In this document: positions 1 to 10,921 of the stretch, piece by piece
Layout of the letters: each line of letters begins with the position of its first letter
Position numbering within the stretch: the first letter of the stretch is position 1
Source of the DNA: Cinnamomum chago
Lineage: Eukaryota > Streptophyta > Magnoliopsida > Laurales > Lauraceae
NCBI GenBank assembly: GCA_038049695.1
Contig: CP142452.1
Span: 48,008,501-48,072,500, forward strand
Direction: 5' to 3'
DNA length: 64,000 bases
Program-made: the position numbers and the translations under genes
Notes under the pieces: model-generated
The model's database searches: none
The model's input: only the letters and a program-made list of their open reading frames with translations
Told to the model about the DNA's origin: nothing

Positions 1-591
1 TGGTGATGCATCCAAAACAATAGATCAATTCAAAATATAGAACATGCTAAGGATACAACACATCATAGTTTATCATGTTGCTAAAGATTTACCTAAGATA
101 AAACAAAACATGAAAACATATGATTTGTAAAGAAGTTGAGTCCAAAACATAAGATAGTTTTGAAAGTGATTTTCTTATGATGGAAAACAACAACCAAAGA
201 TTCAACCAAGTATATGAATCATGTTACATATAATTTCAAAGGTTCTTTCATTAACATGATCTACTTAGATTTACCAATTAAAGTACTACTTGGATTGAAT
301 CATATGGTGTTGTATCCAAAACAATAAATCAACTCAAAACATAAAACATGTTAAGGACACAACACAAACATAGTTTAACATGCTAGAAATGATTTACCAA
401 AAATAAAACAAAGCATGAAAACATATGATTAAGGAAAGTAGAGCCTACTTGGAGATTTAACTTCATTAATCCAAGCTTTAGCTTTCCTAATGCTCCCTTT
501 CATCCCTTAGTTCATTTCCCTTGAATATGCCTCAAAACCCCTCAAGGAGGGCCTTAAAATTCCCAACTTTTGGCAAAGGAAAGAACTCATA

Positions 592-618
592 TTTATAGCA
601 AAAAGTGCCCAACGGCTA
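592..618 (-). promoter_or_regulatory. LTR A core promoter: TATA box plus MSA-like site
   Basis: TATAAA (minus strand, 592-597) lies 10 bp from CCCAACGGCTA (608-618, plus strand), which fits the mitosis-specific activator consensus YCYAACGGYYA bound by MYB3R factors. The palindrome cluster follows immediately upstream in the sense of LTR transcription. Function is inferred from sequence only. Confidence 0.5.
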
Positions 619-620
619 GT

Positions 621-764
621 CCTCGGTCGACCTGCACACAGGTCTCGGTCGACCGAGAAGGCACAACGGTCAAATTTTTTACCGTTGGCAGGTTTCAGTT
701 CAGAACCTGCGCACTCGACCGACAGTGTTCCCGGTCGACCGGGAAGCAGGTCTCGGTCGACCGG
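621..764. repeat. GGTCGACC palindrome cluster in LTR A
   Basis: Contains perfect 14-bp palindromes CTCGGTCGACCGAG (644-657) and CCCGGTCGACCGGG (730-743), plus asymmetric relatives at 621 and 752. Between them lies an inverted pair CAACGGT (664-670) / ACCGTTG (681-687). Confidence 0.9.
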
Positions 765-1086
765 CGACACTGCCAGGGCCCCAAATTCCAGTTTTGCAAT
801 TTTCAAAGATTTTCTTTGTGGAACTATTTGGGCCAATAAATCAAGCTTAAAAACATGTTTTAAATCATTCTAAGGGTTTTAAAACATGGAACATAAAAAG
901 CCTAAAACATTTTGAAAGATTTAAAACACATAGGCTAGCTTGATTTTCTAAAACTCTTTTCTAAAACAAATGCATCCAAGATTGAAAACAAATCATGCAT
1001 AAATCAAAACTTTTACAACTCTTAAAAGAAATGCATGAATAAAACAAGATTTCAAGTCTTTATAAATCAATGCATATGTGTGTGAA

Positions 1087-1461
1087 TCAAATGATGCTAG
1101 AATGAAATGCATCCACCAAATTGCAATCTACAAAATTCCTAACAATCATGAACTTAGATTCTAAACAATTTATTACTTCTTCTTTCTCTCTAAGTTCATC
1201 TTTTGAAGAGACTAGCTCTATATTTAGTCTATTTGATTCTTCTTTTAAACTTTTATTTCTCTTATCAAGCTTTGAAGATAATGTATATAATTCATTATAG
1301 GCTTGTTGAAGATCATCTTCATCATAATCATTTTCTTCTTCTTTTGACTCATATTGAGATTCATTAATTTGAGGGTTTGAATCTCCAATAGAAGGAAGAA
1401 TGAGGGGTCTAGAAGAATCTACAAGGTCTAGCATAGTGGAGTCCATTCTAATGATTTTCAT
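1087..1461 (-). pseudogene. Copia-type gag remnant (coiled-coil segment)
   Basis: A 124-residue open frame starting at 1461 and running into LTR A before stopping. Residues about 35-110 are acidic then heptad-like (stretch EEENDYDEDD followed by YNELYTLSSKLDKRNKSLKE), as in the coiled-coil spacer of plant Copia gag proteins between the gag core and protease. No zinc knuckle, protease, integrase or RT follows. It lies about 100 bp downstream of the primer-binding site, where a gag frame would start. The last ~19 codons are LTR sequence. I read it as the truncated remains of gag, not a working protein. A short unrelated coiled-coil protein is possible but less likely given the flanking LTRs and primer site. 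Confidence 0.55.
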
Positions 1462-1546
1462 GTAAGAACAACTCTAGGATTTTGACTCTAGGTTTTTACA
1501 CCTAATCAAGAGTTCCAAACACTTGATCCTAAAAGATAGAGCACTT

Positions 1547-1559
1547 GGCTCCGATACCA
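1547..1559 (-). other. Primer-binding site, tRNA-iMet type
   Basis: On the minus strand TGGTATCGGAGCC follows the CA end of LTR B by two bases. It matches the initiator-Met tRNA primer site usual for plant LTR elements (TGGTATCAGAGC) apart from one base. It fixes the strand of the element and the inner boundary of LTR B. Confidence 0.8.
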
Positions 1560-1825
1560 ATTGAAAGTCCTGGGGATCCGAACCCTAGAGGGGGGGGGGT
1601 GAATAGGGTGTGCTACAACTATGACCAATTTAGACCAGTTTTAATTTCTTAACATAAACTAGTCACATGTGATGATATTAATCAAACAAGATGCGGAAGC
1701 TAATAAATGAATCACCACAAGCATACACCACAACACAAAGGTTTATAGTGGTTCGGCCTCAATGCCTACGTCCACTACCGGCTTGTGATCCAATCACCCC
1801 ACCGGATTTCCACTATTTATGCTTT

Positions 1826-2060
1826 TTACTAGGCTAAGCAATAACCCTTACAATGTTGTTTTTCTAGGCTAAACAACAACCTCTCAATGTGCTTTTCTAG
1901 GCTAAGCAATAACCTTTACAAAATGCTCTTCTTAGGCTAAGCAATAACCTTTACAAAATGCTCTTCTTAGGCTAAGCAATAACCTTTACAAGATGCTTTT
2001 CTTAGGCTAAGCAATAACCTTTACACAATGATTTTCTTAGGCTAAGCAATAACCTTTACA
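1826..2060 (-). repeat. Minisatellite of ~34-bp units in LTR B
   Basis: About seven copies of a unit with the core AGGCTAAGCAATAACCTTTA, with spacers of about 14 bp. The same array occurs in LTRs C, D, E and F with fewer units, so it is a variable-number repeat of the family, near the LTR 3' end. Confidence 0.9.
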
Positions 2061-2693
2061 AATAAAGATTTCTCTAAGAAGGTGTCTTTACAAAAGATCA
2101 CTCTAAGAGATACAATTAAAGCTCAATGTAATTGCCTCAAAAAATAGGCTAATGTGAAAGTGTAATACAAATTACAAACATACACCAAAACAAGCTAAAG
2201 TGTGTGCACAAGTGTATGAATTCTTTTCTTCAATCAATTACAACAATGAAGCTCTTAAATGAATGCATGATGCATTTTAAAAACAAAGCTTATAAAATGA
2301 TGATTGAAGAGAAAACTAATCACATGAAAGATTCACACAACTTAAAGAAATGAACTAAAACATGTTGTATGAATATTAAAGTCTAAGAACACATGTGATT
2401 TAGATAAGAGTGATTGCAAACCATTCTAAAATACCAATGAAGATAATGAGTTTGCAAAACAACTCTTTAAAAGCTAGAAATCAAGCATCAATGAAAATAC
2501 AAAGAGTTGAACATGCATTGATTCTACTTTTAATGGAATTCAAAATGATAAGTAAGATGTACCTTTTTAAAACTCAAGTATTTGATTTCCAAATTGCCCT
2601 CTAGCCTTTCCAACTTCTTCCCCTTTCTTTGGCTCCAATATGGTCTCAAAAGTTCATGGTTCAAGCCTTGAAAAAGGTTGGAAATGAATGGAC

Positions 2694-2721
2694 TTTATAG
2701 TGAAAAACAGTCCAACGGCTA
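2694..2721 (-). promoter_or_regulatory. LTR B core promoter: TATA box plus MSA-like site
   Basis: TATAAA on the minus strand (2694-2699) and TCCAACGGCTA (2711-2721), a full match to the MSA consensus, with the palindrome cluster starting 4 bp further on. Same order and spacing as in LTR A. Confidence 0.5.
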
Positions 2722-2724
2722 GTC

Positions 2725-2858
2725 CTCGGTCGACCTACAGACAGGTCTCGGTCGACCGGGATCACACAACGGTCACATTTTTTACCGTTGGGGCTCCAGG
2801 GGCCCTTTTGGCCTGCAGTGTTCCCGGTCGACCGGGACCTCTGGGCCGGTCGACCGGC
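2725..2858. repeat. GGTCGACC palindrome cluster in LTR B
   Basis: Perfect 14-bp palindromes CCCGGTCGACCGGG (2823-2836) and GCCGGTCGACCGGC (2845-2858), with asymmetric copies at 2725 and 2747. An inverted pair CAACGGT/ACCGTTG sits between them, as in LTR A. Confidence 0.9.
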
Positions 2859-3376
2859 GACACTGCCGGACCACCCCCTTGGGACAAAAAATCCCAATTT
2901 TGCATAATTTGAAGGTTTCTCTTGGAGGGGATTTTTGGGCCACTAAACCAAGCTTGGTAACATGTTTTAAATCAAACGAAGATGTTTTAAAAACATGAAA
3001 CACAAAAAGCCTAAAATGATTTGAAACTTTAAAACCAAAGGCTAGCTTGATTTGATAAGACTCTTTTCTCATAAAAATGCATACAAAGATGATTCTGAAA
3101 GTGATGAATGCATGCAAGGCACAAACCTAAATTCTCAATATGATTTCACAAAAGTAATGCACAAAGAATTAGGTTTTCAAAAGAGTTTGGATTCTAAAAC
3201 CAATGCATCCAAGTTTAGAAACAAAACATGCATAAAACAATACTTTTACAAATCTTAAAAGCAATGCATGTATAAAACCAGATTTCAAGGTTTTCTAAAA
3301 CAATGCAAGAGTGTAAATTCAAATGATGTGAATATGTTAATGCATCCACCAAATTGCAAATACAAAATCCCTAACA

Positions 3377-3839
3377 GGTCTTAGTTCTACAGTTTAACTT
3401 CTTATTTTGGATAGTCTTTACCATTGTCTATGTCGCTTGTAATTTCATATTCTGTGGTACTTGTGCTGTCGACAGTAATGAATTCGGAAGCTCTTGTTGT
3501 TTGGGCTGCAAAATGGTAGCTCATGTTCTGTCTTTTACTTAACTCAAGTCTCTTCAGTGACATTTTCATCATTGTTGCTTCAGAATCCATGCTACTTCTC
3601 TTTTGTGAAAATGAATTGTTAAAGCACTTACGATGAACAAAACCACAACCAATCTAACAAATATGCTCCAATCTGTTCATTGGCATAGTGGTAAAGGTTT
3701 ATGTAGAGATCTCATACATTCCAAAAAAGAAACAAGGTTGCCTTCTGTAGTTCAGTATGTTTAGTTTAAGATCCTGTTTCTTTTGAAAGAGTTGTTTTTT
3801 GCCTTTATTTATGTAATTTTTTTCTGAGAAAATAAATTT
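3377..3839. other. Unassigned stretch between LTR B and glycosyltransferase fragment
   Basis: No recognised gene. A 62-codon minus-strand frame (3402-3590) shows no motif I know. The sequence is AT-rich without obvious repeats. It could be the 3' part of the glycosyltransferase fragment (intron or lost exons) or flanking DNA. Confidence 0.4.
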
Positions 3840-3962
3840 CTCCAGGTGGTTTGCTCCTGTAAATTTCTTTAGCAGAGGTGGTTTTCTGTAGTTCCGCAGA
3901 AGAAAATAAATCTAAATGATTCCTCCAGGTGGTTTGCTCCTGTAAATTTCTTTAGCAGAGGT
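3840..3962. repeat. Short tandem duplication, 40-bp identical arms
   Basis: The 40 bp at 3840-3879 recur without change at 3923-3962, an offset of 83 bp. The second copy is coding in the glycosyltransferase frame, and the first lies just beyond the point where that frame breaks down. This is consistent with a local slippage duplication that destroyed the exon end. Confidence 0.9.
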
Positions 3963-4464
3963 CTTGCGGCTTGCATCGCCACTGCAAAGTCCCACGACAA
4001 CTCATTGTAGAAAAAAGAGCTTCCAACCACGAGAACTAACAGATCATCTACACGGAATCCATTTTGTTTCCGTAACTGATATTTGGAGTGGGACTTGATA
4101 TAACTCTTAGCAAACCACACATCCACTGGGGATCCAGAAACAACAAAGGAGTTTCCAGTATCTAGCATGCTGTACAACATCCGATACAGGATCAAAAAAG
4201 GTAAGTTGATCATTAAGTAGTCACTAAAATTCACATGAGATGCTAAATTAGAGACAGTACATCCTTAGTTTTTAAAGTTATGCAAAGGGATACCTACAGG
4301 GAGGGAGAAATCAGGGAACACCACAACATCAGCCCTACTAAAAGCATTTCTCCATTCAGAAATAAGATGCTCCCAGCCGATCTCTGCGTAAATTGCCAGG
4401 CGCTTTCCAAGTGTGTCTTCTTGAATAATCCATATCAATGGAATGAAAGAAAATGGTTCCTTCA
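3869..4464 (-). pseudogene. Fragment of plant glycosyltransferase (GT4-like, Arabidopsis At4g01210/At5g04480 type)
   Basis: Two exon-like blocks on the minus strand. The first (about 4464-4297) encodes PLIWIIQEDTLGKRL ... WEHLISEWRNAFSRADVVVFP and ends at a good donor (CT|GTAGGT). The second (about 4184-3869) encodes MLYSMLDTGNSFVVSGSPVDVW and LVLVVGSSFFYNELSWDFAVAM. These resemble, from memory of the family, the central part of large plant glycosyltransferases with a family-1/4 fold, thought to be Golgi proteins that use a nucleotide sugar. Only about 160 residues of a protein usually near 1000 remain. The expected acceptor before the second block reads CGG rather than CAG, and the block ends in a tandem duplication. 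It lies 1.6 kb upstream of the CACTA transposase gene in the opposite direction, so it may be captured cargo. It is not a working gene. Confidence 0.6.
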
Positions 4465-4480
4465 TAAGGCTGCACGTCAT

Positions 4481-6085
4481 ATGAAGCGTATTTCAACATA
4501 GTGTACAAAGATAAATGTGTATTATAATATTCGTTAGCCTCCCTTTGCTGGTCTTTCCCTATTTCTTTTGGGCCTTTTGGCCCCCCTCCCCCCACTCTTT
4601 TCTTCAGTTCAAATTTACCTTAAAGCAAAAAGACAAAAAAAAAAAAGAAAAAAAAAGATGATTATGTTTTCCCCCCAGCTCCATAGTTTTGGAAGCATTA
4701 TCCACGGCGCTTGTACTGGAACTGTTGTTTTAAGTCATCATTCTTCAAAGAGAAAAAGGTGCCATGATTGGCCTGATTGTGCACCTTGGTTAATTTGTCA
4801 GGTGCACCATACTTGGTGCAAAAATTATGTATAATGGGGGGTAATTATATTAGATTGAATTGGCTTCCGATCAAATAAGAAATTGGATAATTTTTCAAGT
4901 CATAAATATCCTATATTGTTTATTCGCATTCATTTCTGCAGTGTGTTTGTATCACAATTGAATGGTTACAGGTGAGGTTTTATCCAAGTCCATTTATGAA
5001 CATGGGACGTCCTGTATGGTTTTTTATTTCTCTCTTTATCTTTTGTGAGTTTGGCAGGTTCTTTATTCCCTCCTCCTCTTACCCTTTCATCATCTATGCA
5101 TACAATCATCATCATCAACTCAAATCAAAGAACCCACACCTCCAAAACTAGGCTTATTACTCAACTCCCTCATGTCATTCACCCATAGGCCCTAGCTAAA
5201 ATTTGTGTTGATGCAATTTGTTGCTTCTTGTGTGTGTTGTTTGAAAAGCCCTGAAAAGTTTCACTTGATTTTTTTAGGTTTTGATTCGTACATTTCCCTT
5301 TTCTTTGATGGATAAGTTGTAGGTAGCTTGGATTAAATCCTTGTATTTTTATTTCAATGCATTTCTCTGTCGATTTATCAGAGCCAGGGCTTTAGAATTT
5401 TGTTAATTTTGATGTTAGTTTCCATTGTTTATGAATGCTGTGGGTATTGTTAGTTTTCTAATGAGATTTAAATCTCATGTTACAGCAGTTGTCTTCTGTT
5501 CATAGACGTCTGAAGAAGTTCTTTTGCATAAGGTAATCTTCTCCATTTCCACATATTTATTAGTGTTTTGTATTCGTTTCTCGCGTTTGGATTCATGTAT
5601 CTAACACTGGTCTTAGACCCAGAAAATTAAAATCTGTAGTTCTCTATTTTAGTTTACTTCTGTGATGAAGATTTCAGATTTCAGATTTTGTACTATTTAC
5701 TTTATTTTATTTTATTTTTCTGTGGGATGGAGGATTAGAAGGGGGAATGGAGCAGTCAAGTGTTTGAAAGTTAAAATCAATGATAGAAACATTAAATTTG
5801 GTACATTTCTGTGGGGCCCCATTTATTATGTCAGTTGAGTTTGTTTTCTTCTAGGTGGGTCCTCTTAGAATACCTGTGGAAGATTGAAATATATCTCAAT
5901 TATTGTAAAGCATGTGGGACTGCGTTTTTTCATTAATATTTGATTGCTTTATGAACAGGATGTTTGCTGCAGCTTTGGTAGTATTAATTGTCTTCTTTTA
6001 CTCTTTTTTATTTACTCTGAGGTTATAAGTTCAGAATGGCAAAGTATACAACCTTTAATAATTACTAATGGTTATTTTTCAGAAT
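4481..6085. other. Region upstream of the CACTA transposase; no gene seen
   Basis: AT-rich DNA with an A-rich run at about 4627-4658. No CACTA 5' terminal repeat or CGACGG-type subterminal repeats were found. An intron acceptor (TTTTTCAG, ending 6082) immediately before the transposase start suggests an untranslated upstream exon lies here. Confidence 0.4.
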
Positions 6086-9000
6086 ATGGCCTCGAACAAG
6101 GAGTGGATGACTGCACCAAGGTTATCTACTGAATACTTACAGGGGGTTGAAGAATTCTTAGAGTTCTTAAGAGCGAATAAAGAAAACTTAGGAGGTGATG
6201 ATTAGTATTGTTGTCCTTGTGTAAAATGTCGTAATATAGTAGGAGGCAAGAAGACATTAAGAGATATTCGTGAACATTTGATATGTGATGGTGTCGATAC
6301 TTCTTACACGATATGGACCCACCATGGAGAAATCTATCCCCCAAGTCGTTTAAACATGGATTCCACTAACCACGATGAAGATGCATTTCCAAGAATGGTT
6401 GATATGGTGAAGGATGTGTTCGCATGTGTTCCTGTTGAAGACAACATTGAAGCTCATATGGGGGGTAATGCAACTGCATGCATGGATGAAGATAATCACG
6501 AGGAAGATGTTCAAGATCAGGATAACTCATCGGAGAATATCCAATACAAGAAGTTAATGGAGGACGCCATACAACCATTATATCCTTTATGTCAAATTGA
6601 AGATACGAAATTGTCAGTGACAGTTGGATTGTTGAGCATGAAGGCTAGACATAAGTGGTCAAAAAAGAGTTTTACTGAGTTATTACAAATGATAAAAAAG
6701 ATTATGCCAAAACACAACACTTTGCCGGATAATACCTACAATGCCAAGAAGATGATCAAGTCGTTGCATATGGAGCAGAAGATTATACAAGCATGCCGCA
6801 ACGATTGCGTACTTTTTTGGAAAGAGTATGAGAATAGGGATACTTGTCCAAAGTGTGAGCTTAGCAGATGGAAACCGGTAAACCCCACGAAGCCAAGAAG
6901 TGCACGTTTGCCCTGGAAGAAACTAAGGCACTTTCCATTGACACCTAGGTTGCAAAGATTGTATAGTGTACCGTGGATTGCAAAGAGCATGACATGGCAT
7001 GCAAATGCAAGCTCGGTACCAAACGACTCAATCATGCGTCATCCGGTGGATTCATCATGTTGGAAAGAAGTTGATCGTAAAAGTTCCGGGTTTGCTTCCG
7101 AGGCACTTAATGTTAGATTAGGACTTGCAACAGATGGATTCAATCCCTTTGGGACCATGAGCAATGCTTATAGTTGCTGGCCTGTTATGATTGTTCCATA
7201 TAATCTTCCTCCATCCCTTTGCATGCGTAAGGAATTCACAATGCTAACATTGTTGATTCCGGGAAAGAAAGGTCCAGGGCATGATATTGACATTTATTTG
7301 CAACCATTGATCGAAGAGTTGAATGAATTGTGGTCCATTGGAACCATAACATATGACTCTTACAGTAAGAGTAGGTTCACAATGAAAGCAATTCTCCTAT
7401 GGGCTATACATGATTTTCCGGCATATGGTCATTTATCGGGTTGTAGGACTGCAGGAAAGCTTGGTTGTCCTTTGTGTGGTGAAGGGACAAATTCATTGTG
7501 GCTAAACCATGGAAAGAAGTGTGCTTACATGGAGCATAGAAGATTCCTACCAAATCTAAGACATCCTTTCCGGAGTCAAAAATCACAATTTAATGGAAAT
7601 GAAGAAAACAGGAGGCATCCAAGGCGTTTGAGTGGATCCGAAGTGTTAAACAAAATGGAGACTATTCAAACTAACTTTGGAAAGAGCAAGAAGAGGAAGA
7701 GGTCTACTGATGAGTGTGATTCCATTGCATGGTCGAAGAGATCAATCTTTTTTGACTTGCCATACTGGAAGGTATGTTTGACATTCATGTATCTTATATT
7801 TACAGTAACATGGTTTAAAAGGCTTGCATACTAATAAGAATATATAATTTTTATAGGATCTACCCATTCGTCATAACCTGGATGTGATGCACATTGAGAA
7901 AAATGTGGCAGAGATTCTAATTGGAACAATCATGAACGTAAAGGGAAAGACAAAAGATGGTCTCCAAGCCCGCCAAGACCTAAAAGAGATGAAGATTAAG
8001 AAAAAGTTGTGGCCCGTGGAAAAGAACGGCAAGTTGACCTATCCAGATGCTCCTTACACGCTATCCCGATCGGAGAAAGAATTGATATGTAAAACCTTAT
8101 ACCATTTGAAGGTTCCTATCGGGTATAGTGGGAACTGGAGACATAATGTTAGCTTGGATACTTTGGAGCTAAAAAACCTTAAGTCCCATGATTATCACAT
8201 TCTCATGCAACAACTATTACCGGTGATATTGATGCACGCATTTGAAGGTCACAGGCCATTACGTGCTGCTATTCAACAATTATCGATATTTTTTAATGTG
8301 TTGTGTTCAAAGAGTATCAATCGTGAAGAATTGCCGAAGATGAAAGTTAGCATTGTGGAAACATTATGTGTGTTCGAAAAATACTTCCCACCCTCATTCT
8401 TCGTATCTATGATGCACCTCGTTGTGCACTTGGCAGAGGAGGCACAAGTAGGCGGGCCTGTTAGATATCGATGGATGTATCGTTTTGAGCGGTAAGACAA
8501 ATTTATAGTTAAAGTTATTTTTTTAATTTTTTGTTCTCCCTTACTCATGTTCACCGTTGAGATCTTATTAAATAGACATGTGACAGGATGATGAAAACAT
8601 ACAAACGATACATAGTCAATCATACCTATCCAGAGGGTTCTATTTCAGAGTGCATCCTTCTGGATGAGGCAATGATGTATGCCATGAATTGCATGCCTGA
8701 TGGTACAAAGGGAAGCCATAAGCAAGGACGGGAAATGTGGCTGGACGATGATCGTGAATGTGCCTTCCCGATCGATAAAAAGGGAAAGATTGAATATCTT
8801 GACACTGTGCAGTACCAGCAAGCACGTAAATGGGTATTACGCATGTCTACGGAGAATATCGTTTGGGAAGAGTAAGAAAAATCTAATTAATCTTTATGTT
8901 CTTGGCTTTTAAAAAAAAATATATAACACATCTAACGTCAACATTCAATTTATGTGCAGGAAATATGATAGTTACGTACGGGAACACCCATCACAATGTC

Positions 9001-9694
9001 AACATTGGAGACGGCCGATAAGAACAGAAAAGCCAATGGATTACATTCCGTGGCTTAGACAACAATTACAAAATGAGGAAAATAGTGTCTTGAAAAGGAT
9101 TGCTGATGGACCTAAGTTCGAAGCTATTTCATACATTGCATATGCAATAAATGGATTTGTTTTTTGTACAGTGGATTCAGAAATGACAAAAACAACACAG
9201 AACAGTGGGGTCTTCACAAAAGCTATTGCCAAGTTTAGGTCTAGTATCAAGGACACTAGACTTGTAACTCAGGAGGTCACTTACTATGGCATCGTCAAAC
9301 AAATTTTAGAACTAGATTACCATGACTTCAAAGTAGTGGTATTCAATTGTGATTGGGTGAGTCTAGATGCAAACAGTCAAAGAGTTGATCCAGAAACAAA
9401 CTTGAGATATGTTAATCTAAAAATCTGCAAAGAAAGACAAAAGAAATGGATGAGCCGTTTATTCTTGCTTCTGAAGCTTATCAAGTCTTCTACTGCAAAG
9501 ATCAAAGTCGGCCTATGGATGAGTGGCATGTTGTGTTGGATGTTCCAAAAAAACATAATCAGGACGTGGATTCTTATGATGATCTGTTAATCTTTGCCGC
9601 AAGAATGAATGAAAACACTTCAACGACAGCATTACATGATGACATCATAGAGGACAATTTCATTGGTAATGATGAAGAAAACAACCCTCAGTAA
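6086..9694 (+). pseudogene. TNP2-like CACTA transposase, damaged
   Basis: Four exons by GT-AG reading: 6086-7771, 7857-8491, 8589-8871, 8960-9694. Exon 1 opens MASNKEWMTAPRLSTEYLQG, the transposase-associated domain with its CPCVKCRN metal-binding stretch, then the Transposase_21 core (RHPVDSSCWKEVD, LGLATDGFNPFG, YNLPPSLCMRKEF, GCRTAGKLGCPLCGEG) and a basic stretch SKKRKR. Exon 2 (LDVMHIEKNVAEILIGTIMN) opens the DUF4218 region, which continues into exon 3. Exon 4 carries DUF4216. The product would bind the element ends and cut them in the nucleus. Damage: in-frame TAG at 6203-6205 (codon 40) and a one-base frameshift at about 9440-9446 within DUF4216. A downstream in-frame ATG at 6278 could restart translation, without the N-terminal zinc-binding domain. 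Only two lesions in about 1,000 codons suggest recent loss of function. Confidence 0.9.
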
Positions 9695-10026
9695 TTTAAG
9701 GTGACAAGTTCATGTCAATAAGCTTCCATTGAAATAGGTTCCTTTGCTGTGGTTCAATGTTTTTTGAATCCATCCTACTTGCCACCTTGGCAGTTGAAAA
9801 TAAGATGGCTGAATTGTATTTCTCACCCCTTTATGCAAATTTACAATTCTCATATGTTTAGAGAAGGGACGTACTAGGCCTGCTAATAGGTTGGCAAATG
9901 AGGGTTTGCAGCACCCTTCTCTGTTTTAGTGGGCAGCTGCCCCTACTTGTATTGTTGCAAATTTGGCAATCGACAAGTTCATGAAAACTCAGTATTCAAA
10001 CTCACAAATTGTGGTTTGCAGGCAGT
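9695..10026 (+). other. Spacer between the two CACTA genes
   Basis: 332 bp without a coding frame. It should hold the transposase 3' UTR and the second gene's promoter/leader. A TTTGCAG acceptor just before the second gene's ATG hints at an intron in that leader. Confidence 0.4.
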
Positions 10027-10921
10027 ATGGCAAATGATGGATCATCGAGGCATTATTCTTCAGTGCCAGCATCTACACCATCGGTTTGTGATTCCCGCGA
10101 TAGTACGTATTTCGAAGCAACCATTTTAAAGATATTTCTTTTGTATGTTCTTATAAACTAATGATTAAATTGGACAATTTGAAACAGGTGTGCTTATTCC
10201 TATTATTTTTGGCGAGAACGGCCAGCCTATCGGACAAGAGGCTGCCCAATTGAGTTCTTTAATAGGGCGTCTGGTGAAGATGTATGTGCCCCCCGTTTAT
10301 GTTGTATGGACAAATGTCCCAATGATCTCAAAGAGAAAATCTCGAAAGAAGTTAGTGTGAGTACTTGTGCAACTTTTAATTTAAAGTAGTTTCATAATTT
10401 GATTATTTCATTAAACTCATAACTCCCACTACATAATTTTTGCAGGGCACCTACACCATAGGTCTGATCCATAGACATCATAGCATGCAAAGAGCGAATA
10501 AATTATGGAAGGATTGGAAGTTCGTTCTCCGCCGTGATCACATATACAAATATCTCACGGATGCGGAGAGGAAGAGTGATGTCCCCAAGTATGTTAAGAC
10601 AGAAGACTAGCATAGATTTGTAGACATATCCTCAACTGAGGCAGCCCTAGCTGCGAGTAAGGTTGGTAGGATTGCTAGGTCGAAGATGAAGAGCCCTCAC
10701 ACAACAGGTAGGAAGGGTTGTGCTAGGGTGGCTGCCGAGTTGGTAAGTGTTATTTGTTTTGCATAAGACATCTTCATTTCACAGTATGGCACCAAATATA
10801 CCCAATTGACACTTTCTTTTTTTTATAGAAAGCACAAAGGCCGAATGAGCCCGTCACTCGCACGGATGTCTTCTTGGCAACACACAAAAGGAAGGATGGG
10901 TCATCATCGAGCCCTAAAGTG

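Larger units (their letters stand above)
1..1144 (-). mobile_element. Copia-like LTR, partial (LTR A), runs off left edge
   Basis: Read on the minus strand it begins TGTTAGGAATTTTGTAGATT at 1144 and is homologous to the complete solo LTR F (40082-42287), its closest relative here. It holds the family palindrome cluster (621-764), an MSA-like site (608-618) and a TATA box (592-597). The other LTR end lies left of the window. It is separated from LTR B by only about 417 bp of internal DNA, so it reads as the 3' LTR of a badly deleted element. No purine-rich tract precedes it, which suggests the junction arose by deletion or recombination. LTR A and LTR B belong to different subfamilies, so they are not a simple pair of twins. 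Confidence 0.8.
1562..3376 (-). mobile_element. Copia-like 5' LTR (LTR B), 1815 bp
   Basis: Bounded by TGTTAG (at 3376, minus strand) and CTTTCA (at 1562), followed by the primer-binding site. From its 5' end it contains the palindrome cluster (2725-2858), an MSA-like site (2711-2721), TATA (2694-2699), a minisatellite of about 34-bp units (1826-2060) and a poly-G/C tract (about 1590-1600) near the 3' end. It is closest to solo LTRs C and D. It is treated as the 5' LTR of the deleted element whose 3' LTR is A. Confidence 0.85.

Noticed and set aside
507..873. Overlapping open frames on both strands rich in VDRD/GRP/RSTG repeats (also at 2661-3117, 26098-26340, 32425-32752, 40333-40706)
   Set aside because: They are translations of the GGTCGACC palindrome clusters inside LTRs, open on both strands because the repeats lack stops. 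Not genes.
621..2860. CRISPR-like array because of regularly spaced palindromic repeats
   Set aside because: Plant nuclear DNA, repeats too short and irregular, with spacers conserved between copies. LTR motif clusters.
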